From Rhabditoides inermis (lineage: Eukaryota > Nematoda > Chromadorea > Rhabditida > Rhabditidae): DNA of 64,000 nt. Positions within the stretch are counted from its first letter, which is position 1. Every line of letters starts with the position of its first letter. Position numbers and translations under genes: made by a program. The stretch is taken from contig CAWZYM010000395.1 in the NCBI GenBank assembly GCA_963966185.1, forward strand, positions 124,001-188,000, read 5' to 3'. Below the pieces are notes generated by a model that saw only the letters and a program-made list of their open reading frames with translations, did not search any database and was not told where the DNA came from. Of this stretch, positions 1 to 12,900 are shown in pieces.

Positions 1-745
1 CCATTCACACACTATCCACGTATATCAACAGTGTTTGGAACAGAAATTAGACATTGATAAGATGAATGTGATTGTGTACATAAATGTGTATACACAATCA
101 CATACAATCGGAATACATATGATATCAAAGCCATAGTATAACAAAAGCGTTTGTGTCATCATTTTCTGCAATGTGCTACCTTCGAAGTTCGCCAATCGTT
201 GGTCTTGTCCTGGACATTTTTTTCTTCGTTGAGCTGTTGATCTGGTATTTTCTGTTTATGGCTTGTAGTAGCCGCGTCTTTACAGCCACTGTCGAGATTG
301 GATCGTGTTAATTTCCAGAATACCACATTCCATCCCTCGATAAGCCCTCTTGTCGTGGCTCACCTTATCTCAACTCGTGCAAGCCACCATAATTTACGCC
401 CCCAAAGACTTTCTCCGGAAATATTTAACGATGCTTTTTGTTCCTCACGTGTTCGTTACAAGCGGTGCAGCAGGCTCCGATAAGTGCAGTGATTGCAGCG
501 TTTTGATGATGGAAAAGGCAATCTGATGAAATCTACCTCAAACCAATACACTTCTTTATTTCCAAAAAATAAACACGGTCTTATTGACTTGTCCATTGCT
601 CGAGAGATCACCGTAGACACATTACATATATGACAATCTCATATATTACATTATTTAGAAATATATATGCAGGAGCGATGCAGTAGTAGAGGCATGGCAA
701 TATACAGCGGTAAGCGAGAGGTAAGCGGGGAAAGGGGCGCGAGCG
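1..745. other. intergenic, 3' flank of globin gene
   Basis: AT-rich sequence with no convincing coding exon. A minus-strand AATAAA signal (read as tttatt at 555-560 on the plus strand) lies about 190 nt past the globin stop and is a reasonable poly(A) signal for it. The left part holds CA/GT-rich runs near 60-120. Nothing else is recognisable. Confidence 0.5.
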
Positions 746-2137
746 TCACTTGCCCGCGCATATCTCAGGTCGGGTGTCCGAGCGGGGCAGAGCGCTCTCC
801 AGTGTTCGCATCTCCATGCAACTCCGGGGACGGTCCTCTGCCGATGCCTCGAGAAGACCGCCCGGCTCCTCCTTTTCCTTAGAATGTTGCTCCCCTTCCT
901 CGGAACGCGGCGACTCCTTCTCCTTCTCCCGCTCCTTCTCCTTCTCCAGTGATAGATCAGACGACCGTCTTCTCGACTCCCTACAGTGGTGGTTCTCTTT
1001 CTCCGGCCGCATCGGAACGATCCCACTGCCCCCGTAAATCCTGAAAATGTTTTGGCGTTACAAGATACCTTGATTCTTCAGTGACCGATGATTTCTCGTT
1101 TTCCGACAACAGGCACAAGACCAAAGCACAACAAAAATATACTATGAATGAAACGCACTTGAAACCGAGTTCCTTCTCGATGATGGCACTTCCTCTCCTC
1201 TCCATGTGGGGACAGAGGGAGAGAGACGAGCCACTGTTTCTGTAATGAGAGGTTGACAAGAAGAAAAAGACCGGGTCGAACCTCCTTTCCTCCTGTGCTG
1301 CTACCTGCATGGATGGGTCGACTGGACGACGAGGTGCGGAACACAGTCTAAAATATCAAATCCCTCTCCTCCATTCACCTCCCCCTTTCTCTTTCTCTGC
1401 CTACCTGTCAATGATAGCTGACATGAGCAGTGTCCACGCCTTGCACGCCTCGGGGAATCCGCGAACGCAATCCTGTATCACAACGATGTCGATGAAGTAC
1501 TCTCCGATCTTCTCCCAGTGAGACGATCGGAAGCCGTAGCGACGGAGATACGCGTGATTGCGGCCTCAACAATCTATGTGTTGCACTCACATCTACTGTA
1601 CTCACCGATCTTGTCGATGTGGTCGAATATGTTCTGCGGATCCGCCTCGAGACTGCCTACCACCTGGGAGACGAGCGAGACGAAGAAGTGCGTGTGGTCC
1701 CTGCGACATGCATTCTTCCCCTTCTTCCCATCCTCTCGCCAACCTCAGTGTGGCGATGCTATTGTTGCTCCTCCTCCTCTCACACCGATCCGCCATCGAA
1801 TCCACAAAGGCAGCATTGTAGAAAATCTGCTTGACGATCTTGTCTTTCTGAAAGCGGGCGGTGAGTGATCATGTAGCAATGTGTGCAGCGCGTACATCTA
1901 TCAATCCTCAACTGGTAAGCAGTCCCTCAGGGGAGAGATAACTCGATTCGCCCATCCCACACGGAAAACATGCACATAAACGATGGGAAGAGGCATACAT
2001 ACGAGCGAGTGTTGCCAACACAAATGTGGGTAGAATGAGGAAATGAGCACCCACCGAATCCATGCGCTCCCACACTCGCTCCACCAGAGACACGATGCCC
2101 TTGCACTGACTCCTGCAAGCGAATCTCTCTCTTTCTT

Positions 2138-2168
<31 letters not shown>

Positions 2169-3480
2169 TTCTCTCTCTCTCGCTCTCTCTCCTCCCTCTC
2201 TACCTTGGTGGCTCGCAGAGTCGTGCCCAGGTGAGCTTCACGGCGCGCACTTGTGTGGGCTTGAGATTCCAGCTGGTTGCCTACAATCTCGCATCTCATT
2301 CCCCCTCTTCCCTGTTCCCAGTTTGTTGTTGCTGTGTCGCCCTCTTCCTCCAATCGAATCGGAGTCAACACGCAAACACGCAATCAAATTGCTCCCTAGC
2401 TGTTCCCACAAGTCATGGTGCAACGACGGCAACTCTCTTATCGCCCCACTCCCTTCCCCCTCCTTCCTTCCTTTCTCTCGCCGGTGTGATGTGTGGAGTG
2501 ATGGACCGGTTGCTAGCCCCTGGGGAACCTCGGATAGACGAGTTGCGCCGCACATTACTCATTCAGGGTTCGAAGACTGTGAGTGTTATGGGTTCCATAG
2601 TGCACCCTCTACCCAAACACGAATCGAAAAAAGAGGAGAGAGAGAGAATGCGTGGGCGGGTGACGCCTTTTATAGACACGCTAGTCTATTTATGGACGTC
2701 GTGTCAAAATCAACTCAACTCAGACGCGAACGCGACATCTCTCTCTCTCTCTCTCTCTCTTTCTCAGCTCGTGAGAGAGTGACAGAAAAGGCACGTCAAG
2801 TAAATTTTCCGTCCTTCATACACACATCACATATGCCACGGGACAAGATGAGACACACATACTGTCACAAGTAATAAAGATGCGCCACCGGAGTGAAATC
2901 GCGCCTCCCTCGCTTTCCTTCTCGGAACACACATGTGTGTTCTGTCCATTGGAACACTTTGCCGTCACTCTTCCCTTGAGGGCATCTCCCTATCCTCTCA
3001 ATCGCATAGTTCTCTGCCCGCCCTTTCCAGTCTGTCGGGCAATTACTCGCCTTATAGCAGCCGCGCCGGCTACTATGAATGAGACATGCGTAGTGGGAGA
3101 TAGTGAGAAACGTACGAGTGTGACGATTTTTATGGAGGGCACGCTTCCGCTGCGCCGTCGTATGTTGAGGTCTGGCACGGTGAGACTGTCGCTGCGGTGC
3201 TCCTGCAATGTGGCATGTGCTCCCTCCTCCCTCCTTCTGCCCTCCCTCCCCTCCCCCACCTTCTCCTTGTCCTTGTGATCGTGTCCGTCGCTGTGCAGAA
3301 GGGAGATGACCGACTGCGCCCGTTGTCTCTGCAACACACCTCCGTCACCACTCTTTCCTCTCTCTCCTTCCATAAGCACCTACGCGGTCTAGGACCATTC
3401 TATGATAGCATTGCACTAGGTGCTCGTCTATCTAGAGATCTCGCTGGCACCTTCTTATGTCCGTAGATGGCTATTTCCAT
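746..3480 (-). CDS. nematode globin with N- and C-terminal extensions
   Basis: Haem-binding globin, presumably cytoplasmic and binding O2 or redox ligands. Eleven exons splice in frame: 3480-3451, 3328-3260, 3202-3116, 2280-2204, 2112-2055, 1847-1786, 1700-1606, 1564-1405, 1347-1305, 1239-1166, 1040-746, giving 349 residues. The A helix contains QVRAVKLTWARL. An E helix with His (DHTHFFVSLV) is followed by HIDKIGRNHAYLRRYGF, whose NH histidine is the proximal F8 ligand (codon 1554-1556). The G/H region reads EYFIDIVVIQD and EACKAWTLLMSAII. The N-terminus (about 62 residues) and the Lys/Glu/Arg-rich C-terminus (about 100 residues) extend beyond the globin fold, as in many nematode globins. An alternative 5' end also splices in frame: exons 3955-3887 (starting MMGAARFRYKK) and 3629-3569 joining 3470-3451. 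Family assignment is firm; the 5' end and the 0.8-kb intron 3 are less sure. Confidence 0.85.
2125..2201. repeat. (CT)n microsatellite
   Basis: Imperfect CT/TTTCTC tract inside the globin intron between the two A-helix exons; it reads GA on the transcribed strand. Confidence 0.9.
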
Positions 3481-4933
3481 GTCAGCCGGCTGAATTCAAT
3501 AATCTCTTTTCCGAATTCACCCCGAGGCATTCACAGTTTCATATCGGAAAGATGATTTGATTCTCTACCGTATGCCAGTGTCTCGCTGAGTGTGTTGCGG
3601 GAGTTGGTCGGAATTCGGGCATTCATCAGCTAGAGTACAGCGAGTGGATAGCTGATTGCGATCCGAGCAGCCACAAAACAATCTCACGCATCTAGTGATA
3701 CATGTGAGGAGACGGAGGAAAGGCAGACACACAACACTCCAATCCAATTCCCCTTCTTCTCCCCTCCTCCCATCCTGTCACGTAGCCTCCCTCTATTGCA
3801 CACACTCTTTCGACTCGCGCATCTTCCTCCTGCTCATTCCCCCTCCCTCTCTTTCCCTTCTTCTCTCCCTTCATCTCCGGACTCACCTTAGAAGTGGTCG
3901 ACGACTTTGGAGTGGTCGTCGTCTTCTTATACCGAAATCGCGCGGCTCCCATCATTTTGACTGCAAATGCGAAATACAAATATGAGAGGGAAAGAGTTCC
4001 GGGGGGGGGGGGGGTTTCACCGGATGTTTTCGTCACCAGACCACCCATGTATTTTGACGGATTTCTGGCAGACTACCTAATTGAAATATGATTGATGAAA
4101 AAGCGAGTTTATAGAAATAGGAAGGAATAGAGAAGGAGAGAAAGTAAAATATGAATAGACCCTCTCTACCACAACACAACAACGCAACAACACACTACAT
4201 GCAACATGCAACAGAAACAGTGTGAATTGGAAAAACAATTACGTGAGCACGATGCAAATGATCGCGAAAGGGAGTGGAACATAGAGTGAAAGAGGGAGAG
4301 GAGAATCGAACGTGGGATGTCAGAGTTTGGTTTTGGTGGGGACTGGGGATGTAATTGGGAGAATGGAGCTGGATGATTGCAGGACCAAAAGAGAGAGAGA
4401 CCGAATCCCCCAAACACACACACTCACGAAACAAACACTCTTCGACAACTCCGCCTAAATAACCAAATCGGGGAGGAGAGGAGGCGGAACGAAGGGAAGA
4501 GGGGAGAGAAAAAGGAGAGGACATCCGAATGCGTGCGCGTTGCTCCGAAGACAAAACACACCACGTCGACCCACGCCACATAATCGCGATTCATCGACGC
4601 TCGTTCGACGAAGCCGCCAAGAGAAAGGGAGAGAAATTAATAGGTTGGTGTGACGAGAGGAGGGGGGATAGAGGATGGGAGATTGACACACGGAGAAGAG
4701 ACGGCGGTCACTCGGAGCAGACGGAATGGAGGGGAGAAGAAGAGGAGAGGAGGAGGAGATGGGACTCCAGGCGACTCACAAACACAGACACACACACACG
4801 AGACACACAGACAATGTGTCACAAACGCCGACGCGATTTTTGAGTGGTAGAAATGGGCGGTTGTGTGACTTGTGAGGCGGCAATGATGCCTCCCTGGAGA
4901 GATTGAGAGGGAGGGGCGGGAAGAAGGAAAGGG

Positions 4934-5010
<77 letters not shown>

Positions 5011-5763
5011 AGGGAGGGACGAAAAGCAGTGCAAAGACAAAACAGACCCGACACACATCACTGCATACAAACTGAGCTCAGTATACGTTGATGCACTATC
5101 TGCATACGAGAGGCACCGTATCCAGAATAGGGTAGGCATGCTATGCGATACGGCTACCACTCACCTGGCATGGCGAGAGAGAGAGAAAGGAGTACTTGCA
5201 GTCGACGCTGTCTGGAACACAAGATGGCCACTTTCTTTCTCCTTTTATACTCGCCACAAGCGACACCGTTTCGGAACTCGATTCCGCCGCTTCCGTCGAC
5301 CAATCATCGAATCATCTCGCGCGACTCCCTCCCCCCCCCCTCTCTATCTCTCTCGCCTGGACTCCTAAGGTGCATGGATATCAGGCATGCATTGCCCTCA
5401 CCAACACCCCCACGTACCTATCTGTTTCTACGCTATTGTCGCATACTATAAAATCAGCCAGCCATACCCCTCATTTCCTTCCTGCCTTACACATACATAC
5501 ACAAACACACACCATATGCCGGAAAATAGAAATATCGAAAGAACGCGGTGGGGAAAAGGTGAATGGAAACAGGGAGACATTAGAGATTCTCGACAAGCCT
5601 TCACCGGAACAATGCAGAGAACAGGGTTGTCTCTTTCAGAGCCGAAACTGCAGGCCCATACACAACAACATAACATTATAAAGACACACTCGAGAAAGCA
5701 ACCACAGCGACTTGCAAGCTTGCAACTTCATTCACGCATCAATGTGATATGTAAATGGGGGTT
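3481..5763. other. globin upstream region / gene-poor spacer
   Basis: Holds the two optional 5' globin exons (3955-3887 and 3629-3569). An AG at 3490, 9 nt upstream of the 3480 ATG, could be a trans-splice or 5'-UTR acceptor. A G12 run lies near 4003-4014 and a long GA microsatellite at 4939-5008. The open frames here are low-complexity and none shows family resemblance. Promoter elements cannot be named. Confidence 0.5.
4939..5008. repeat. (GA)n microsatellite
   Basis: About 70 bp of nearly perfect GA dinucleotide repeat with one interruption (GCGA) near the middle, in the spacer between globin and the WD40 gene. Confidence 0.95.
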
Positions 5764-6951
5764 CTATCGCAGCTTCCACACCGAGAGTCGTTCGTCGTGC
5801 GAGCCGCAGAAGACGAGCTCCTCCTCCCGGAGGATACTCTTCCACAAAAGACACTGCACCGGCTGGGAGTGGAGGTGCACAAATAAAACGATCGTCTTCC
5901 TTTTTACCTGTAAGACGCTGGATAAGAGAGATTGTGAGAATGAATCATACCGAGTAGGCGCGCATACTACCGTCCCAGAATCCAGCGAGCAGCGTCTTTC
6001 GACAGGGAGACAGACACAGCTGAGAACAGCCCTGAGACCTGAAATGCCTTACTCACCACATCATGAGTCCCTCTCATGACTCACTCTTGCGGGTATTGTA
6101 TTCCAGTCTCTTCCACCATCCCTCCTCCTTCTCCTGCTCCTTCTCCTCCCCATCGCACCACTCTCAGTGGTGGCTTGGCAGATCCGGCGAAAATGAGAGA
6201 CGGGGTGAGGGCTAGACAGAAGAGCGGCTCGGAACACAGCTTGATCTGAACAACTCCATCACCCCCTCCTCCCTCTTACACCCGTACCGTGTCCACCCGT
6301 CCCTGTGTGTCGTGCAAGGACACAGTGCCGTCCTCGCAGGCGACCGCCACCCGTCCTCCCTCCACCCACACACACATCGGAGTAGACGACAGCTGCACTG
6401 GCGCTGAACAACTCTGGTCACCCAAGTACCATTCCACCGCTAACTCACCCCTCTCTCCTTCAATCCATCGCAGCACGTGTCGGTCCTTGGCAGCCACCTA
6501 AACGTCCCTTTATTTCACTTCCCCCTCTTTCCCACTCACCTGGCAGTCAGGCAGCACAATGTGCCCAGTGTGCGCGTCTTGTGTAGCAGGGCAGAAGCCG
6601 TAATGTGCCGTCTTGTGCACAGTCTGCTCTCCTCCTTGCAGTCTCACCCGCACCAGCCCGAGTGTGCGCACATGCAGCCACACCTCCCCCTGCCCCACTC
6701 GCCCGCCGGCCACGATCGCCCGACCCTCGCTGTCCTCTGCAACCACCCTCACTCCCCCTCCCCTCCTCCCTCCACCCACCATACACCCTCATCGTCTCGT
6801 TGTGTGTGCGTGGGTCGATCAGACTAGCCACTCCCCCGCCTGTTCCCACCAGCACAAGACGGGCATTCATTACATCCACCATTTCCACACACGACACACC
6901 ACCGGAGAGGCCAAAGTGGATAAAGACGGGATCCGGAGGAGGCACCGACAT
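5764..6951 (-). CDS. GNB1L: WD40 protein, GNB1L type
   Basis: Seven-bladed WD40 scaffold resembling human GNB1L (G protein beta-subunit-like protein 1), known as a co-factor for PIKK-kinase stability. The protein begins MSVPPPDPVFIHF, matching the PPPPPDPQFVL start of GNB1L. Internal blades include VACEDGTVSLHDTQGRV and RKTLLAGFWDGSMRAYS. It ends HLHSQPVQCLLW...GSHDERLSVWKLR, close to the GNB1L C-terminus (HSAAVQC...GSKDQRISLWSL). About six exons are separated by introns near 40-50 nt; exon 1 is about 6951-6780 and the last exon is preceded by an acceptor near 5910. The stop is at 5764-5766. It lies tail-to-head with symplekin only about 210 bp downstream of it, on the same strand. Confidence 0.8.
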
Positions 6952-7159
6952 GCCTGAGTATCTATTGTAACCACATTAAAACCCTTGTTAGACACCACAG
7001 CGGAAAGCCGATAAAAGAAACATTCATTATTCAGAGTAAATAGTTCATATATTTATAACATCTCAATCTCGAAAGTATTTACAATACACATCAAACAACA
7101 AAAATTAGTATGAGATACGGATAATGAAACGGGATAACAACAATGGTGCTAGGATTGTT

Positions 7160-10100
7160 CTAGTCCTTGTCCTTGCGACGTTCCTCCTTGTCCTTCTTAT
7201 CTTCTCGCCGCCTCCTCTCTTCTCGCTCCTTCTCCCTCTGCTCCCGCTCCTTCTCCCTTTGCTCCTTCTCCTTCTCTCGCGCCCTCTCCCGCTCTTTGTC
7301 CTTCTGACGCTCTTCCTTGTCCTTGATCATATCCAGAATGCTGCAAAACACCAATATACTACTATCTTCCCTGCTCACTCAGCTCACCTCTCGGGAATCT
7401 TGTTCTGTTGAGTGGATGAGAGTGTATGCAGGAATTCCTTGAGATCCTTCACCACAGTCGTTTTGTTGGGTGTATCCAGGTACTCCGTCATATCTTCACC
7501 ACAGAATCCGTTCAAAATGGCCTGAAAATGACAATAAGCCTGAAAATGACAATGCAATTTTGCAAATTTCGCAACAGAAGAATTATTGGAATCGAATTTC
7601 AAAAATACAAAACATTCGCCCAGAGACTACAAATATGCAAACCCCTGTTAGACGTACCCTGTAAGCACAGCTGCCCATCTGGCGGATAATCGAGTAGAAC
7701 AACTCCTTGTCCTCCTTCCACAGACCCTCGCGAGTGATCTTGAGCAGCACATTCGATAGGAACCCGTCAAGAGCAGTGAACTGAAACACAATATAACATG
7801 TATACGTTTGGAAGTCGCATCCACCTTGGTGTATACGTGGAGAAGTGTGTGGTAGAAGAGGTTGGGCAGGGGGCGGAGCTTGGCCAGCATCTCCTCGATG
7901 GCAGTCGACACAGACTCGCGGGTCATCGCGCGGTTGCTAATGAACACCGGCATGTCTGCATGGATACAGGTGAAAGAGAATTACACGAGGTGACTGACTC
8001 TCTAGCAGCAGCTTCCTCTCCTCCTCGTCTTTCGGCTGCAGCTTGTGGAACTCTACGAGCAGATCGACGGCAGTCATCGGAGGCTCGCCTGTATCCACAC
8101 CTGCAAGACCATGCATTACACATACCGTCAGCGTCCCCTCTCATCCACTCACTCCTTCCCTGCAGAATCTTCTTCAGCATCGCCGGCACAGTCCTCTGAG
8201 TCGACAGAGAGAACACAAACCTCGGCAACAAAGCCAACAGGTCTTCCTGTAACACAAAATTTGAGTATGATATGAACAAACTATTCATTCCCGTACCCTG
8301 TCCAATCCAGTGAGAACAGGGATCATACTGCGGAGATCCGTCTTTCTCGTCTCGTGCAGCTTCTTGATACGCACCACCACTTCCCTCGTCACTGCGTCTG
8401 AAAAGGGAGACATTAGATGTGTTCATATTCCCTCCACCAACTTCTCTCCGTGAGTAGATGGACTATCCTGGCGACGAGTGTCTCGGCTCCCTCTGGACAG
8501 TCGTCCATCAGACGCAGCAGCTCCACCGACTCGATACCCATCGCCTTGATCGGCGTCTCAACAGTGCGAAGGGCGATCTAAACAAGAGAAGATATGACCA
8601 ATGAGGTGGGGGGAGACTAACCCTCTTGAAGTCGGTGTTGGATTTAGCATATACAGCAGCGAGGCTGTGGACGAGAGTGTGATCAGTGGGCATCATTGCG
8701 AGATGGACATAGAGGGCGGTGCGGTACACGGTCTCGCTCCACGAATGCACCACGTTGGGTGCATCGCAGGGAAAGAACTCGCTGGGAGGCGCCGGCAGAC
8801 GACACTTCTCCACCTGATCCTCCAGAAGAGCCCGCACGTCACAGCGAAGATACGGCAGCTCGTACAGCTCCTTCACAGTCGCCAGCACCTGACCGCGCAG
8901 CTGAAAAACAATTGATTAACCAAGCAAAAAAGAATAATGGTGAACTCACGTCGTTCCTGTCGGGGTGGAATATGAATGAGAGAAGAAGCTGACAGAGCTC
9001 CGTCCTTTGACGGCCTCTCGTCAGAATCATCTCGCGAAGAGTTGTCAAACCGAACACTCCGTATAACTGAACAGAGCAAAATTAGGATTTAAAAAAAATA
9101 TATAACAACTGCGTACCGTATCGAGACATGCTCTTTGAAGCCACGCGAGCGCTCCCTGCGTCACAAGAGGAGATTCGAGAAGTATCTTATGGAACAGACT
9201 GAACAAGAATATATAATACCACACTTCAAACATTTTGAATTCAGTGTACTCACGTCTGATTGTGTTCCTCGCGCAAGAATATCGTCTCCAGCAGCATGCA
9301 CATGACGCGGTCGTACCTTCAGAGGATCCATCACATCACACCCTCCCCCACTCCTCTCCTACCTCGTCAACCGCTCCTCCTTGGTCATCCGGCCGTCCTC
9401 CTTGTCCAGTGCGTAACAGATGCTGAATCTGAAACCCACCACATCACTCCCACCCGCCCCTCCTCTTCTTACACTCACCCCTGATACTGTGCGTACAGCT
9501 CGGCTATCCACAGCAGTGCGAGTTCCGTGCGCGTCTTCTGCTCCTCCAGGATGAAGTCCACCTGCAATGCCCATATCCATGTCCTGTCCACCCTCTCCTC
9601 CACCCACCAGCATCTTCTCGGTGGTGGCGGCGTGTGCGTGGAAGCGTGCCGTGAGTCGCACGAGGATAGCGTGGTGGGCGGGGCCAGCGCCTCCCTGCAC
9701 CGCCCGTTTCTCACTGCGCATGATCCGCTGGAACGCGAGCTGGATCAGCCGCACCATCTCCTCCTGGGACAGCTCCTTCGTCACCGTCATCAGGTTCAAC
9801 TGTGCCTTCGACTTGGGAACCGCCGGCGCCGGCATCTGCAACACATACATTTTGTCAATAACTGCATCATGACAAGATATAACATACCTCGGGTTTGGCA
9901 AAGTTGTCCCTTTTCCTCTCCCTCTCTCTGTCGGCGCGATGGGCCGAGTTGACGAGAGAGTGGGCAGGTGTGGGCGGGATGAAGACTCCCTCGCGGCGAG
10001 CAGACTCGCGCTCCCTGTACTGCTGCTCCTGCTCCCTCTTCATCTGCTCCACGCCCGGACCTATCTCGGCCTGTGTGGCCTGTGTGGCCATCATACGCGA

Positions 10101-11961
10101 CAAGTGACGGCGCTGCGCCTCCGTTCCCGCAGCAGCAATGGGTGTGTAGCTGCTCTGGAAGGCGGCCGGCATCTCTTCCGGAAGAGTCACCTGCAGGCAA
10201 CGTGTGGGTGGAGATGCATATCAAATTTGAAGAAAGTGTTGATGAGAAGATATGGACTTACGAGTGAGATGAGGACTAGGTTAGCGACGACATGAGTGTG
10301 GAGGCGATCGAAGATGAACTGGGCGGTGATGTCGATGGCGGACACGGCACGGGACGCAGCCTCCCCGCCGCCAGCACCTCCAGCCGGCTTCTCCTCTCCC
10401 TCGTCGTAGTCATCCTCCTCCAGAGGGATCGCAGGAGCAGAAGATGTCGACGGACCTCCACCCCCAGCAGCAGCACGAACTGCAAATACAAAATAAATAG
10501 ACAAACGAACAATACGACATACCCCTGGTCTTCTTGGCTGCGGGCTCGTCTCCGTCGGCGGGTCGCTTGCCGGCCTTGCGTCGCAACTCGGCAATGTTGG
10601 CTGGCATCGCACGGTTCACCTCCTGCAACAGCGGCGGTTACACGACATGGACATGGAATAGATTAGTGGAAACGCACGTTGTTGGTGGCTCCGAGGTCGG
10701 TGAGTAGTGTGGTGATGCGGGGATGCATGTGGAGGGCGGAGGGATGCTTGAGTAGCCTCAGCAGGTGCATCTTCAGCTCCTTGCGCACCGACTTCACCTG
10801 ACTCGTACCCAGCGTCGGCGGCAGGTTCACGTGCAGAATCTCGATCGCATCCACCACCTATAATAATTAATATTGTGTATAGTACAATCCATTTATAAAT
10901 TGTATTTCGTACCTTTAGGAGGAAGTCTGGTTCGGGTCGCTGCCGGCCAATATTGACAATGGACGAGACGACAGTGAGGAGGTTCTGTGCGGATATGTGG
11001 CTGAGGGTGGTCTGGTTGAGCAGCGACTGCAGAGTATGCTGCGCCTCCGCCTGCATCTTTCTGAAAACGTACTCATGCATGGGAGAACAACACCAATAAA
11101 ATAACATACCTGAATGAGATGTAGAGATGGTCGCGCGGGATGTCGTTCAGACACATCATGTCAGCCTTGCCCGCCTCGGAATTCTGAAAATTATAAATGT
11201 AAAACTTCAAATATAACTTTGCATACCTCAGTCTTCATGGATTGGGAGAGGACGACTGTCTCGAGGAACTTTATGGTCATAGTGCGCACTCTGAAAAGAA
11301 TAATCGGATAAAAGAGGTGGGAAGACACGTACCCCTCGTTGTCGCTGTCGATGAGTTGCATGATGCGTCCCTTGAGGAGAGAGAATGCCTCCCAGCACCG
11401 TTCCACCTCACGGTCATTCCGCTTCGCCACCGCCCAACGCAACACCAACGGGTACACTTGGCTGCACACCGAGATCACCTACAACACAAAATTACAAGAA
11501 CGACAACATTTGACACTGTCACCTTCTTCATGACTGTCACGTTGCCGGTTCCATCGGCGGTGATCAGATAAGAAAGACTCGTTATCGCCTTCTTCAACAC
11601 CTCAGTGTCCTTCTTCCTGCAATTATTATCAAAAAAGATCATGTACCATTCTTGTTCCACTTACACTGCCTTCTCGATGAAGGAGGCAATGAAGCATCGC
11701 AGGCGGGCGTCGGGAGTACCCACGAACTCCAACATCTCATCCAGAAAGTTGTCCAGCAGATGTCCGTCGCGGTCACGGTTCAGCAACATCTCCTCCGCCT
11801 ATAGGCGATACATAATATAATAAACAAGAACAATAACAAGAACATACCCTGGCGAGCGCCTTGTGTTTGTCCTCCGAGGACGCAGCAGACTGCGCATCGC
11901 CGATCGCAGCTCCGATCTGTTCGGCGAGTGAAGACTCCATTTCAACGTCTTCTTCCGCCAT
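7160..11961 (-). CDS. SYMPK: symplekin
   Basis: Nuclear scaffold of the cleavage and polyadenylation complex and of the histone mRNA 3'-end processing complex. The start at 11961 gives [15 protein letters not shown]. The N-terminal HEAT domain (about 10.6-11.9 kb) includes [16 protein letters not shown] and [19 protein letters not shown], near-identical in pattern to animal symplekin. The Symplekin_C domain (about 8.4-9.9 kb) includes [20 protein letters not shown] and a [20 protein letters not shown] segment. About 20 exons are split by 40-60 nt introns. The last exon (7378-7160) is an almost pure Lys/Glu/Arg/Asp tail that should form a charged helix. No breaks were seen. The start codon is followed by an acidic leader and is preceded by a 22-bp tandem repeat. 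Confidence 0.93.
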
Positions 11962-12006
11962 AGTAACTATAATTTATAATTCTTACAGAGTATAACAATA
12001 CATAAT

Positions 12007-12050
12007 AACTTCAACGGCGCGGTTGGATAACTTCAACGGCGCGGTTGGAT
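12007..12050. repeat. 22-bp perfect tandem duplication upstream of symplekin
   Basis: Two back-to-back identical 22-bp units (12007-12028 and 12029-12050) start AACTTCAACGGCGCGG. They lie 46-89 bp upstream of the symplekin ATG, so they are in its promoter or 5' UTR. Confidence 0.9.
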
Positions 12051-12486
12051 ATGATTGGCACGGGAAACTCGAGAAAATGTACAGAACGCAACAAGCGACG
12101 TGTATTAGATGTGTTGAAACAACTCAACAATCATTTGTTGAATATTTTCAATGTAGAAATCAAGAAAAATAACGATAATGTTAATAACAACAATTGAATT
12201 TATAAACAATTAAAGAATTTTTTTTCTCTCGATCATCTTGCAAGCGACTTAGACAAATGTATCTTCAAAATTTTTGATTTTGAAAATGTAGTGTTCAGAG
12301 CTATTTGCACGACACTGCACAAACACTATGTACGAAGCTGACTCCCAATGCGAAGAGGAGGATTAAAAAAAACGACATGAATACGCATAAAATTTTATTA
12401 ATAGACGCAAATAATTGCAGATAGAAGTGGACATGGTTTAATAGACAAGTTTGTATGTAAGGCTGTAAGATGTGCGAGTGGCTCTC
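12051..12486. other. AT-rich intergenic spacer
   Basis: Separates symplekin from the small secreted-peptide gene. It carries a minus-strand AATAAA (plus-strand tttatt, 12394-12399) about 88 nt past the peptide gene stop, a likely poly(A) signal. No coding exon is seen. Confidence 0.6.
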
Positions 12487-12583
12487 TCACGCGAGGAGAC
12501 GAGCAATGGGGATAGCGATGGCAGAGAGGAAAGCGAGAGACGCAGACGGGTTGCTGGCTGCAAGAACGAGTTGAGAGAGAACG

Positions 12584-12628
<45 letters not shown>

Positions 12629-12638
12629 AAGAGAGAGG

Positions 12639-12713
<75 letters not shown>

Positions 12714-12900
12714 TAGTTGCAGAAGCGAGAAAGAGAGAGAGGCCGGAGATATATGTACCTTTGTACTGTTCTCCTTTCTTCATGATGTCGGCCGCAATGG
12801 CGCGTTTCTGTGCGGGCGACAGGGTGGTGGTGACGACAGCATGGGAGAGGGAGCAGAGGAGGAGGGAGAGGAGAAGGAGCAGGGCAACACCGAATCGCAT
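12487..12900 (-). CDS. small secreted peptide, possibly GPI-anchored
   Basis: Two exons, 12900-12759 and 12557-12487, splice in frame to a 70-residue protein. Residues 1-21 are a classic signal peptide (MRFGVALLLLLSLLLCSLSH). A short polar middle (TLSPAQKRAIAADIMKKGEQ) follows. The last 16 residues are hydrophobic (LAFLSAIAIPIARLLA) after a small-residue SNPSAS stretch, which fits a GPI-attachment signal or a short membrane tail. The single intron is almost entirely CT dinucleotide repeat on the coding strand. No family is recognised. A poly(A) signal lies close downstream. Alternatively it is a secreted amphipathic peptide. Confidence 0.6.
12590..12715. repeat. (GA)n microsatellite forming an intron
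   Basis: About 125 bp of GA repeat (CT on the transcribed strand) that makes up most of the only intron of the small secreted-peptide gene, giving an exceptionally long polypyrimidine tract before its 3' splice site. Confidence 0.95.

Noticed and set aside
655..1026. Arg-rich 123-codon minus-strand frame
   Set aside because: Shadow of the charged last globin exon in another frame.
4637..5160. Leu/Ser-rich and Arg/Glu-rich reading frames around the GA tract
   Set aside because: Pure translation of the GA/CT microsatellite; no splice logic or family resemblance.
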